Shown here: in pieces, positions 1-7,135 of the stretch
Layout: every line of letters starts with the position of its first letter
Position numbering within the stretch: the stretch's first letter is position 1
Assembly: GCA_050303435.1 (NCBI GenBank)
Contig: JBNLBT010000102.1
Coordinates: 1-11,750 of the forward strand
Length of the DNA: 11,750 bases
Direction of reading: 5' to 3'
Origin: JBNLBT01 sp050303435
GTDB taxonomy: Bacteria > Pseudomonadota > Gammaproteobacteria > Xanthomonadales > Marinicellaceae
Notes under the pieces: generated by a model
Told to the model about the DNA's origin: nothing
Databases searched by the model: none
Seen by the model: only the letters and a program-made list of their open reading frames with translations
Program-made: the position numbers and the translations under genes

Positions 1-68
1 CCGCTGCGCTGCACGGCGGCGGCGCGCAATTGCCACCAATCGACGCGTGCACCGACGCTGTTTGGTGG

Positions 69-98
69 TATGATTGCAGGGTTTTATTTTCCAAGGTG
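69..98 (+). promoter_or_regulatory. Possible -10 box and ribosome binding site of the amidohydrolase gene
   Basis: TATGAT at 69-74 resembles a sigma-70 -10 box, and AAGGTG at 93-98 is a Shine-Dalgarno-like sequence about 6 bases before the ATG at 105. No convincing -35 hexamer sits at the right distance. A start near 81 would give a leader of roughly 25 bases. The first 104 bases otherwise show no gene I can support. Confidence 0.35.
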
Positions 99-104
99 TC
101 TCGC

Positions 105-3100
105 ATGCAATTCAATCTGTACACAACCGCGCGTCTGGCGCTGGCCCTCACCCTGCCGCTGGCGGTCTGGGCAGACGAAGACGCAACCGCCGACGATAAG
201 AAATGGGACGTGAATCACCCGCCGGGCGAATCCAGTTTCGTCGACATCAACGTGTCCGAAGGCACCTGGATGAACCTCGACGTCAGCCCGGACGGCCAGC
301 ACATTGCTTTTGATCTGCTCGGCGACATTTACCTGATGCCTATCGGTGGTGGTGAGGCGCGCAATCTGACGCGCTCCATGGCCTGGGACATGCAACCGCG
401 CTTTTCACCGGACGGCCGGCAACTGGCGTTCACCTCAGACCAGGGTGGCGGCGACAACATCTGGCTGATGAACCTGCAGGGCGAAGAACAATCGCAATTG
501 ACCGATGAGTCGTTTCGCCTGCTCAACAACCCGGTGTGGAGCCCGGACGGCCAGTACATCGCCGCGCGCAAACACTTCACCGGCATGCGTTCAATCGGTT
601 CTGGAGAAATCTGGCTGTATCACACCGGCGGCGGCAAGGGCGTGCAACTGAACAAACGGCCGAACGAGCAGAAAGACCTGGGCGAACCGGAATTCACTCC
701 GGACGGTCAGCACATGCTGTTCTCCCGCGATTCCACCCCGGGCCCGTTCTTTGAGTATTCGAAAGATTCCAACAACCAGATTTATGAAATCTACGCCATC
801 GAACTGGCCACCGGTGAAATCAAGCCCTGGGTCAGCGGCCCCGGCGGTGCGGCGCGACCAAAAATGTCGCCGGACGGCAAAACCCTGGCGTTTGTGCGCC
901 GCGTGCGCAATCAAAGCACGCTGTTCTTGCAGGACCTGGCCAGCGGCCGCCTGACCCCGCTGTACGGTGGACTGGAACGCGACATGCAGGAAACCTGGGC
1001 GATCCACGGCGTGTATCCGAATTTCAGCTGGACACCCGACGGCCAGGACATCGTGTTTTGGGCCGCCGGTAAAATTCAGCGCGTCAATGTCGCCAGCCAG
1101 GCGGTGCAGGAGATTCCCTTCAGCGTCAAGGACCGGCGCGAAGTGCGCGACGCGGTGCTGTTTGACCAGACCGCCTTCAGCGCGGACAACCGCGCCCGCA
1201 TGCTGCGCTGGCTGCAAAAATCTCCGGACGGCAAACACCTGGCGTTTGAAGCGCTGGGTCACATCTACCTGCAAAAACTGCCGGACGGTCAACCCAAGCG
1301 GCTGACCCGCCAGAACGATCATTTTGAACTGTACCCGTCGTTTTCCGCCGACAGCAAGTCCATCATATACACCACCTGGGACGATGAAAAACTTGGCAGC
1401 GTGCGCATCGCCTCACTGTCCGGCCGCGACCGGGTGATCACTCAGCAACCCGGGCATTACATTTCACCGGTGCTGTCGCCGGATGGGCAAACGGCGGTGT
1501 TTCAGGCGGTGTCCGGTGGCTACATCACCAGCCCGCTGTATTCCCGCGACACCGGTCTGTACACCGTGGATCTGAAAAGCGGCGCAGTGCAATTGCTCAG
1601 CGCCGGCGGCGTGCGGCCATTTTTCGCTGACAGCAGCGAACGCGTGTATTTCGTCAACACCGACCGCCAGGGTGATGTGCTGACGTCGCAACTGGTCAGC
1701 ACCGACCTGGGCGGGCACGCCGAACGCAAACACTACCAGGGACCGTGGATCACCGACTTTAAAGTTTCACCGGACGGCCAGTGGCTGGCCTTCATTCAAA
1801 ACTACCAGGTCTACGTGACCCCTTTTGTGCACAACGGTGAATTCATCGGCACCGGCTCCAAAGCCGGCAATCTGCCGCTGCAGCAGTTTTCCAAATTTGC
1901 CGGTCACCACCTCAGCTGGGCGGTCGATTCCAGCGCGCTGAGCTGGTCATTGGGGCCGCAGCTGCACAGCCAGAAACTCAACGAAGCCTTCGAGTTTAAA
2001 CGCACAGGCGACGACGCACGTCCGGCGCAGGTGATCGACGTTGAATTGAACTACGCTGCAGACGTGCCCAACGGCGCGGTGCTGCTCAGCGGCGGTCGGG
2101 TGATCACCATGCAGGACGGTCAGGTGATTCCGCAGGGCGATGTGCTGGTGGTTAACAACCGCATCGAGGCGGTCGGACCAAGCGGTTCGATTGAGGTGCC
2201 GGCCAAAGCCGAAGTCATTGATGTCAAAGGCAAAACACTGATGCCCGGTCTGGTGGACATTCACTGGCATGGGCCCTACGCCAACAGCCAGATCATCCCC
2301 GAAACCTCCTGGCACGCGCTGTCTTCACTGGCCTTTGGTGTCACCACCACACACAACCCATCGGCCAACACCGAAGAAGTGTTTGCCGCCAGCGAGTTGC
2401 AGCGCGCCGGCGCCATCACCGCGCCGCGCATTTTCTCCACCGGCACCATTCTGTACGGCGCCACGCATTATTTCACCGCGCCGGTTGAAAATCTGGACGA
2501 CGCCATCGGGCACCTTGAGCGCATGAAAGCGGTTGGGGCGTTCTCGGTCAAGAGCTACAACCAGCCCCGCCGCAACCAGCGTCAGCAGGTGATCGAAGCG
2601 GCCCGGCGCACCGGTCTGATGGTGTTTCCTGAAGGCGGTTCGCTGTTCATGCACAACATGAGCATGGTCGTCGATGGCCACACCACCATCGAACATTCGA
2701 TTCCGGTGGCCAACATTTACGAAGACGTGCTGCAGCTGTGGTCCGGCACCGACACCGCTTACACGCCCACACTGGGCGTTGGCTACGGCGGCATCTGGGG
2801 CGAGAAATTCTGGTACGACACCACCGAAGTGTGGAAACACCCGCTGCTCAGCAAGTTTGTGCCGCGGCACATTCTGGAACCGGCCTCTGTGCGTCGCAGC
2901 AAGGCACCGCTGGAAGACTACAACCACTTCAACAACGCCCGCGTGGCCGCGCAGTTGCAGCAACGCGGGGTCAAGGTGCTGCTCGGCGCGCACGGCCAGC
3001 GTGAAGGCCTGGCGGCGCACTGGGAACTGTGGATGTTTGTACAGGGCGGCATGAGCCCGATGCAGGCGCTCAAGGCCGGCACCCTGGACGGCGCCGAATA

Positions 3101-3302
3101 CCTGGGCATGGCCGACGAACTGGGTTCATTGGAGGCCGGCAAGCTGGCCGATCTGGTGATACTCGATGCCAATCCGCTGGACGACATCCGCAATTCCGAC
3201 CGCGTGTCCATGGTGATGCTGAACGGCCGGCTTTACGAAGCGGCCAGCATGAACCAGCTGTTGCCGGAGAAAAAGGCGCGCGCGAAATTTTATTTTGAAT
3301 GA
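105..3302 (+). CDS. Exported TolB/PD40 beta-propeller fused to an amidohydrolase
   Basis: This encodes a 1065-residue exported protein. The ATG at 105 is preferred to one at 30 because it has an AAGGTG ribosome site and opens directly onto a signal peptide: a short n-region with Arg10, a hydrophobic core, and cleavage after Val-Trp-Ala23. Residues about 60-620 carry ten or eleven PD40/TolB motifs of the form SPDGxxxAF, which form a beta-propeller. The last 400 residues are an amidohydrolase domain. It has MPGLVDIHWH with the metal-binding pair His720/His722, Lys816 in the sequence SVKSY, His859 and His864 in the segment GHTTIEH, and the typical ending LEAGKLADLVILDANPL. Where many family members have the catalytic Asp, this one reads GAHGQREG (His963). 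From memory that variant is common in propeller-fused members. The substrate cannot be read from sequence; a peptide or cyclic amide cleaved in the periplasm is plausible. The gene stands alone ahead of the prp operon. Confidence 0.88.
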   Translation: MQFNLYTTARLALALTLPLAVWADEDATADDKKWDVNHPPGESSFVDINVSEGTWMNLDVSPDGQHIAFDLLGDIYLMPIGGGEARNLTRSMAWDMQPRFSPDGRQLAFTSDQGGGDNIWLMNLQGEEQSQLTDESFRLLNNPVWSPDGQYIAARKHFTGMRSIGSGEIWLYHTGGGKGVQLNKRPNEQKDLGEPEFTPDGQHMLFSRDSTPGPFFEYSKDSNNQIYEIYAIELATGEIKPWVSGPGGAARPKMSPDGKTLAFVRRVRNQSTLFLQDLASGRLTPLYGGLERDMQETWAIHGVYPNFSWTPDGQDIVFWAAGKIQRVNVASQAVQEIPFSVKDRREVRDAVLFDQTAFSADNRARMLRWLQKSPDGKHLAFEALGHIYLQKLPDGQPKRLTRQNDHFELYPSFSADSKSIIYTTWDDEKLGSVRIASLSGRDRVITQQPGHYISPVLSPDGQTAVFQAVSGGYITSPLYSRDTGLYTVDLKSGAVQLLSAGGVRPFFADSSERVYFVNTDRQGDVLTSQLVSTDLGGHAERKHYQGPWITDFKVSPDGQWLAFIQNYQVYVTPFVHNGEFIGTGSKAGNLPLQQFSKFAGHHLSWAVDSSALSWSLGPQLHSQKLNEAFEFKRTGDDARPAQVIDVELNYAADVPNGAVLLSGGRVITMQDGQVIPQGDVLVVNNRIEAVGPSGSIEVPAKAEVIDVKGKTLMPGLVDIHWHGPYANSQIIPETSWHALSSLAFGVTTTHNPSANTEEVFAASELQRAGAITAPRIFSTGTILYGATHYFTAPVENLDDAIGHLERMKAVGAFSVKSYNQPRRNQRQQVIEAARRTGLMVFPEGGSLFMHNMSMVVDGHTTIEHSIPVANIYEDVLQLWSGTDTAYTPTLGVGYGGIWGEKFWYDTTEVWKHPLLSKFVPRHILEPASVRRSKAPLEDYNHFNNARVAAQLQQRGVKVLLGAHGQREGLAAHWELWMFVQGGMSPMQALKAGTLDGAEYLGMADELGSLEAGKLADLVILDANPLDDIRNSDRVSMVMLNGRLYEAASMNQLLPEKKARAKFYFE

Positions 3303-3316
3303 TTTGTATTGAGGTC

Positions 3317-3356
3317 CGTCCCGGTCCACGCACATGGATGTGCTTCGACCGGGGCG
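3317..3356. repeat. Two-tier inverted repeat after the amidohydrolase gene
   Basis: The outer arms at 3317-3326 and 3347-3356 pair over 10 bp with one G-U. The inner arms GCACAT (3330-3335) and ATGTGC (3338-3343) pair perfectly. The two are separated by a 3x3 internal loop. It begins 14 bases after the stop codon. No T-tract follows, so it is not a classical intrinsic terminator. It could stabilise the 3' end of the mRNA or be a protein-binding site. Confidence 0.6.
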
Positions 3357-3375
3357 CGCCCGCAGCCGCGCGCCC
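3352..3375. repeat. GC-only inverted repeat (8-bp arms)
   Basis: GGGCGCGC (3352-3359) and GCGCGCCC (3368-3375) are perfect inverted arms around an 8-base loop. The left arm overlaps the previous hairpin, so the two structures would compete in RNA. No T-run follows. Confidence 0.5.
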
Positions 3376-3389
3376 TTGACGCGCGTCAA
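3376..3389. promoter_or_regulatory. Perfect 14-bp palindrome, candidate operator upstream of prpB
   Basis: TTGACGCGCGTCAA is a perfect palindrome centred about 58 bp upstream of the prpB -10 box. Its size and position suit a dimeric transcription factor. prp operons are commonly controlled by a GntR-type or sigma-54-dependent PrpR, but no regulator is encoded in the window, so the factor is unknown. Operator function is inference. Confidence 0.4.
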
Positions 3390-3394
3390 AAACT

Positions 3395-3428
3395 CCCGCT
3401 CAGGACGCATTGTGCGTGGTCTTGCGGG
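3395..3428. repeat. Two-tier inverted repeat next to the prpB promoter
   Basis: The outer arms CCCGC (3395-3399) and GCGGG (3424-3428) enclose the inner arms ACGCA (3405-3409) and TGCGT (3413-3417), with the three-base centre TTG. The element lies where a -35 region would be, 9 bp from the extended -10 motif. It could therefore be an activator or repressor site rather than an RNA hairpin. Confidence 0.4.
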
Positions 3429-3436
3429 CGTAAATT

Positions 3437-3445
3437 TGCTATAAT
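3437..3445 (+). promoter_or_regulatory. Extended -10 promoter of the prpBCD operon
   Basis: TGCTATAAT is a perfect sigma-70 -10 hexamer preceded by the TGn extension. No good -35 hexamer lies 16-18 bp upstream; the best nearby, TTGCGG at 3422, is only 12 bp away. This suggests an extended -10 promoter, possibly activator-dependent. Transcription would begin near 3452, about 20 bases before the prpB ATG. Confidence 0.65.
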
Positions 3446-3472
3446 CCGCCGACCCTTTTTTAGAGCGATCCA

Positions 3473-4345
3473 ATGAGCGGCGAACACACCTCCTTTAAAC
3501 AGAAAGTCTCCGAATTCAAGCCCTTGCTGGTGGTTGGCACCATCAACGCCTACACCGCGCGCATGGCCGAGCAACTGGGCCACGAAGCCATTTACCTGTC
3601 CGGTGGCGGGGTTGCGGCCAATTCGCTGGGCATGCCGGATCTGGGCATCAGTTCACTGGAAGACGTGCTCACGGACATTCGCCGCATCACCGATGTGTGT
3701 GAAGTGCCGTTGCTGGTGGATGTGGACACCGGCTGGGGCGGCGCCTTCAACATCGCGCGCACCACGCGTTCAGTGATCAAGGCCGGTGCCTCGGCGATGC
3801 ACATGGAAGATCAGGTGGCGCAAAAACGCTGCGGACACCGTCCAGGCAAGGCAGTGGTCAGCACGGCGGAAATGTGCGACCGCATCAAAGCCGCGGTGGA
3901 CGCGCGTTTTGATGAAGCATTCACCGTCATGGCGCGCACCGACGCGCTGGCCAGCGAGGGCGAAGAGGCCACCATTGCACGCGCGCAGGCCTACGTGGAA
4001 GCCGGCGCCGACATGCTGTTTCTGGAAGCCATGCAAACGCTGGACCAATACCGCCGTTTCAAGGACGCCCTGGGCGTGCCGATTCTGGCCAACATCACCG
4101 AATTCGGCAAAACACCGCTGTTCACCGCCGAGGAGCTGGGTGAACACGGCGTGGACATTGTGCTGTATTGCTGCAGCGCCTATCGCGCGATGAACAAGGC
4201 CGCGGAACTGGTGTACCAGTCGATTCTGATCAACGGCCACCAGCGCGACGTGCTCGACATGATGCAGACCCGCGACGAGTTGTACGATTTTCTCGATTAC
4301 CACAGCTACGAACAAAAATTAGACGAATTATTTTCCCAGGAGTGA
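3473..4345 (+). CDS. prpB: 2-methylisocitrate lyase PrpB
   Basis: PrpB catalyses the last step of the methylcitrate cycle in the cytoplasm, splitting 2-methylisocitrate into pyruvate and succinate. The 290-residue product is close to the E. coli length of about 296. It belongs to the PEP mutase/isocitrate lyase superfamily. The signature KRCGH at residues 118-122 contains the catalytic Cys120. The Mg-binding acidic segment VDVDTGWGG is at 82-90, MHMEDQ at 109-114, and MARTDA at 153-158. The C-terminus (MQTRDELYDFLDYHSYEQKL) closely resembles the E. coli protein. The start is the ATG at 3473, preceded by only a weak AGAG ribosome site. It is the first gene of the operon and is followed after 3 bases by prpC. 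A Cys-Cys pair (233-234) is a small oddity outside the active site. Oxaloacetate-cleaving relatives are a remote alternative, made unlikely by the neighbours. Confidence 0.96.
   Translation: MSGEHTSFKQKVSEFKPLLVVGTINAYTARMAEQLGHEAIYLSGGGVAANSLGMPDLGISSLEDVLTDIRRITDVCEVPLLVDVDTGWGGAFNIARTTRSVIKAGASAMHMEDQVAQKRCGHRPGKAVVSTAEMCDRIKAAVDARFDEAFTVMARTDALASEGEEATIARAQAYVEAGADMLFLEAMQTLDQYRRFKDALGVPILANITEFGKTPLFTAEELGEHGVDIVLYCCSAYRAMNKAAELVYQSILINGHQRDVLDMMQTRDELYDFLDYHSYEQKLDELFSQE
4338..4342 (+). promoter_or_regulatory. Ribosome binding site of prpC inside the end of prpB
   Basis: AGGAG at 4338-4342 directly abuts the prpB stop codon (4343-4345) and sits 6 bases before the prpC ATG at 4349. This arrangement favours translational coupling of the two genes. 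Confidence 0.85.
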
Positions 4346-4348
4346 ACC

Positions 4349-5479
4349 ATGGCAAATGCGAAAAAAGCCGGCGGTGCCGGGCTGCGCGGTCAAACCGCCG
4401 GTGAAACCCAACTGTGTACGGTGGGCAAGGAAGGCGCGGGCCTGACCTACCGCGGCTACGATGTCGACGATCTGGCCGACAACGCGACGTTCTATGAAAC
4501 GGCGCACCTGATTCTGCACGGCAAATTGCCGAACCAGGCTGAACTGGATGCGTACAAAAAGAAAATCAACGGCCTGCGTGCATTGCCCGAAGCCTTGAAA
4601 AAAACCCTGGAAATGATCCCGCGCGATGCCCACCCGATGGACGTGCTGCGCACCGGCTGTTCCATGCTGGGCAATCTGGAAGGCGAGAAAGATTTCTCCC
4701 AGCAACAGGACGTGGCCGATCGCCTGCTGGCGGTGCTGCCGTCGATCATCTGCTACTGGTACCGCTACAGCCACGACGGCGTGCGCATTGAAACGCAGAC
4801 CGACGACGATGGCATCGGCGCGCACTTCTTGCACATGCTGCGCGGTGAAAAACCCAACGCGCTGCACGCGCGTGTGATGGACGTGTCCCTGATTCTGTAC
4901 GCCGAACATGAGTTCAATGCCTCCACCTTCACCGCCCGTGTCATCGCCGGCACCAACTCCGACATCTACTCCTCCATCACCGGCGCCATCGGCGCCCTGC
5001 GCGGACCCAAACACGGCGGCGCCAATGAAGCGGCGATGGACATGCTGGCGCAATGGCAATCCCCCGAAGAAGCAACTGCAGCAATCGCCGAGATGCTGGC
5101 GTCCAAAACCCTGATCATGGGCTTTGGCCACGCGGTCTACACCGAACGCGATCCGCGCAACGCGATCATCAAAAAATGGTCGGAAAAACTGGCCGCCGAG
5201 GTGGGCGACGAGACGCTGTATCCGGTCAGTTGTGCGGTGGAGAAAAAAATGTGGGACGAAAAACGTCTGTTCCCCAACGCCGATTTCTTTCACGCGTCGG
5301 CCTACCATTTCATGGACATCCCGACCAAATTGTTCACCCCGATCTTCGTGCTCTCGCGCGTGACCGGCTGGACCGCGCACGTGATGGAACAGCGCGCAAA
5401 TAACCGCATCATTCGGCCCAACGCGGAATACACCGGGCCGGCTTTGCGACGCGTCGAACCGATTGAACAACGCGCCTGA
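4349..5479 (+). CDS. prpC: 2-methylcitrate synthase PrpC
   Basis: PrpC condenses propionyl-CoA with oxaloacetate to 2-methylcitrate, the entry step of the cycle. The 376-residue product has a citrate synthase fold and is of the short type found for 2-methylcitrate synthases. Visible landmarks are YAEHEF (His187), PKHGGAN (His222), GFGHAVY (His261) and NADFFHAS (Asp312). His222, His261 and Asp312 fit the catalytic His-His-Asp set of the family. RANNRIIRP near 349-357 is the C-terminal arginine motif that contacts substrate. It starts 3 bases after prpB with an ideal AGGAG site. Sequence alone cannot fully exclude a plain citrate synthase, but placement between prpB and prpD makes the assignment firm. 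Confidence 0.95.
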   Translation: MANAKKAGGAGLRGQTAGETQLCTVGKEGAGLTYRGYDVDDLADNATFYETAHLILHGKLPNQAELDAYKKKINGLRALPEALKKTLEMIPRDAHPMDVLRTGCSMLGNLEGEKDFSQQQDVADRLLAVLPSIICYWYRYSHDGVRIETQTDDDGIGAHFLHMLRGEKPNALHARVMDVSLILYAEHEFNASTFTARVIAGTNSDIYSSITGAIGALRGPKHGGANEAAMDMLAQWQSPEEATAAIAEMLASKTLIMGFGHAVYTERDPRNAIIKKWSEKLAAEVGDETLYPVSCAVEKKMWDEKRLFPNADFFHASAYHFMDIPTKLFTPIFVLSRVTGWTAHVMEQRANNRIIRPNAEYTGPALRRVEPIEQRA

Positions 5480-5486
5480 GGCGCTG

Positions 5487-5565
5487 CACCGCTGGGTCTT
5501 CTTCACCGACCCGCGCCCGGCGGTGATTGATAAAAAAGCAGACAACACAGGCCGCGCAGGCGCGG
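5487..5565. repeat. Inverted repeats in the prpC-prpD gap
   Basis: The 123-base spacer between prpC and prpD holds two potential hairpins. The first has outer arms CACCGC (5487-5492) and GCGGTG (5520-5525) around inner arms GGGTC (5494-5498) and GACCC (5508-5512). The second is CCGCGC (5552-5557) with GCGCGG (5560-5565). Neither is followed by a T-run on the plus strand, so read-through into prpD is expected. They may tune mRNA processing or partial termination. Confidence 0.45.
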
Positions 5566-5602
5566 AGCGGCCGCAAGCCATCCAACCGGAGATTTAAAGA
5601 CA

Positions 5603-7051
5603 ATGAGTTCAGTAGACATCCGTTCCGCCCAGCGGCCTGATTTTGACCAGGTGCTGGTGGACATCGTGGATTACGTGGTGGATCACCCGATCCAGTCCGA
5701 CGAAGCCTATAAAACCGCTCACTACTGTCTGCTGGACAGCCTCGGCTGCGCCATGCTGGCAATGAAGTTTCCCGAGTGCGTCAAGCACCTGGGCCCGGTG
5801 GTGCCGGGCGCCAGCCTGCCCAATGGCGCAAAAGTGCCGGGCACCTCGCATCAGCTGGAACCGGTGCAGGGCGCGTTCAACATCGGTGCACTGATTCGCT
5901 GGCTGGATTTCAACGACACTTGGCTGGCCGCCGAATGGGGCCACCCTTCGGACAATCTCGGCGCCATTCTGGCGGTGGCCGATTACCTGTCGCGTCAAAA
6001 CGTCATCAAGGGCGCGCGTGAACTGACCGTTCACGACGTGTTGACGGCGATGATCAAGGCGCACGAAATCCAGGGCGTGCTGGCGCTGGAGAATTCCTAC
6101 AACCGCGTCGGTCTGGATCACGTACTGCTGGTGCGCGTGGCGTCCACCGCGGTGGTCACGCAGATGCTCGGCGGCAGCCGCGAGGAAATCCTCAACGCGC
6201 TGTCCAATGCCTGGATTGACGGTGGCGCCCTGCGCACCTACCGCCATGCACCAAACACCGGTTCACGCAAAAGCTGGGCCGCTGGCGATGCCTGCCGTCG
6301 TGCGGTGCAACTGGCACTGATCGCACTGAAAGGTGAAATGGGCTACCCTTCGGCGCTGTCGGCCAAAACCTGGGGTTTTTACGACGTGCTGTTCAAAGGC
6401 AATGAATTCAAATTCCAGCGCGGCTATGGCAGCTACGTGATGGAAAACGTGTTGTTCAAGATTTCCTTCCCGGCTGAATTCCACGCGCAAACCGCGGTGG
6501 AGTGCGCGATGCAGTTGCACGAACAGGTCAAAAACCGCCTGGATGAGATCGAACGCATCGACATTGAAACGCAGGAAGCCGGCGTGCGCATCATCGACAA
6601 AACCGGCCGCCTGGACAACCCGGCGGATCGCGACCACTGCATCCAGTACATGGTCGCCGTGCCGCTGGCCTTCGGCCGCCTGACCGCCGCCGACTATGAA
6701 AACGACATCGCCGAGTTGCCGATCATCGATCAGCTGCGCGACAAGATGACGGTCAAAGAAAACCCGCGTTTCACCGAGGAATACTTCGACCCCGAAAAAC
6801 GCTACATTGGCAACGCCATCCAAATCCATTTCAAGGACGGCAGCGCCACCGACAAGGTGTCGATCGATTACCCGATTGGCCACCGTCTGCGTCGCAAGGA
6901 AGGCATCCCGGTGCTGCTGAACAAATTCAGCCACGCCATCGCCGACCACCTGCCGGCCAAACAGGTCGCGCAAATTCAAAGCGCCGTGGCCGATCCGCGC
7001 CAATTCGCCGACATGAACATCTCCGATTTTCTGGATTTGTTCACGGTGTAA
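5603..7051 (+). CDS. prpD: 2-methylcitrate dehydratase PrpD
   Basis: PrpD dehydrates 2-methylcitrate to 2-methyl-cis-aconitate and needs no iron-sulfur cluster. The 482-residue product has almost exactly the E. coli length (483) and is of the MmgE/PrpD family. Strongly E. coli-like blocks include AHYCLLDSLGC, the RWLDFNDTWLAAEWGHPSDN segment, MIKAHEIQG, TYRHAPNTGSRKSWAAGDA, YGSYVMENVLFKISFPAEFH, NPADRDHCIQYMVA and YPIGHRLRRKEGIP. Translation starts at ATG 5603 with GGAG at 5588-5591, a rather long 11-base spacing. It is the last gene of the operon, and a strong terminator follows within 20 bases of the stop. Hydration of the product to 2-methylisocitrate needs an aconitase that is not encoded here. 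Having PrpD rather than the AcnD/PrpF pair makes this an enterobacterial-type layout. Confidence 0.96.
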   Translation: MSSVDIRSAQRPDFDQVLVDIVDYVVDHPIQSDEAYKTAHYCLLDSLGCAMLAMKFPECVKHLGPVVPGASLPNGAKVPGTSHQLEPVQGAFNIGALIRWLDFNDTWLAAEWGHPSDNLGAILAVADYLSRQNVIKGARELTVHDVLTAMIKAHEIQGVLALENSYNRVGLDHVLLVRVASTAVVTQMLGGSREEILNALSNAWIDGGALRTYRHAPNTGSRKSWAAGDACRRAVQLALIALKGEMGYPSALSAKTWGFYDVLFKGNEFKFQRGYGSYVMENVLFKISFPAEFHAQTAVECAMQLHEQVKNRLDEIERIDIETQEAGVRIIDKTGRLDNPADRDHCIQYMVAVPLAFGRLTAADYENDIAELPIIDQLRDKMTVKENPRFTEEYFDPEKRYIGNAIQIHFKDGSATDKVSIDYPIGHRLRRKEGIPVLLNKFSHAIADHLPAKQVAQIQSAVADPRQFADMNISDFLDLFTV

Positions 7052-7070
7052 CGGTCTTCATGCACTACAC

Positions 7071-7101
7071 AAAAAAACCGGGCACATGCCCGGTTTTTTT
7101 T
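7071..7101. terminator. Bidirectional intrinsic terminator between prpD and the hydrolase gene
   Basis: CCGGGC (7078-7083) and GCCCGG (7088-7093) form a perfect stem around the loop ACAT. They are flanked by seven A (7071-7077) and eight T (7094-7101). Read on the plus strand it ends the prp operon; read on the minus strand the A-tract becomes a U-tract, so it can also end the convergent hydrolase gene. Confidence 0.93.
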
Positions 7102-7135
7102 AGCCTGAATTTTATGGAAATGCGTGGTTCCAAAT

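Noticed and set aside
3376..3381. TTGACG as a -35 box for prpB
   Set aside because: No -10 hexamer lies 16-18 bp downstream; the TATAAT at 3440 is far too distant. The bases are better explained as half of the palindrome.
4328..5581. Long open reading frame on the minus strand opposite prpC (417 codons)
   Set aside because: It is an antisense shadow created by the strong codon bias of prpC. Its translation is rich in His, Gln, Val and Arg without recognisable domains, and prpC itself is certain.
5609..7003. Two long minus-strand frames opposite prpD
   Set aside because: Both are shadows of prpD, which matches its family end to end.
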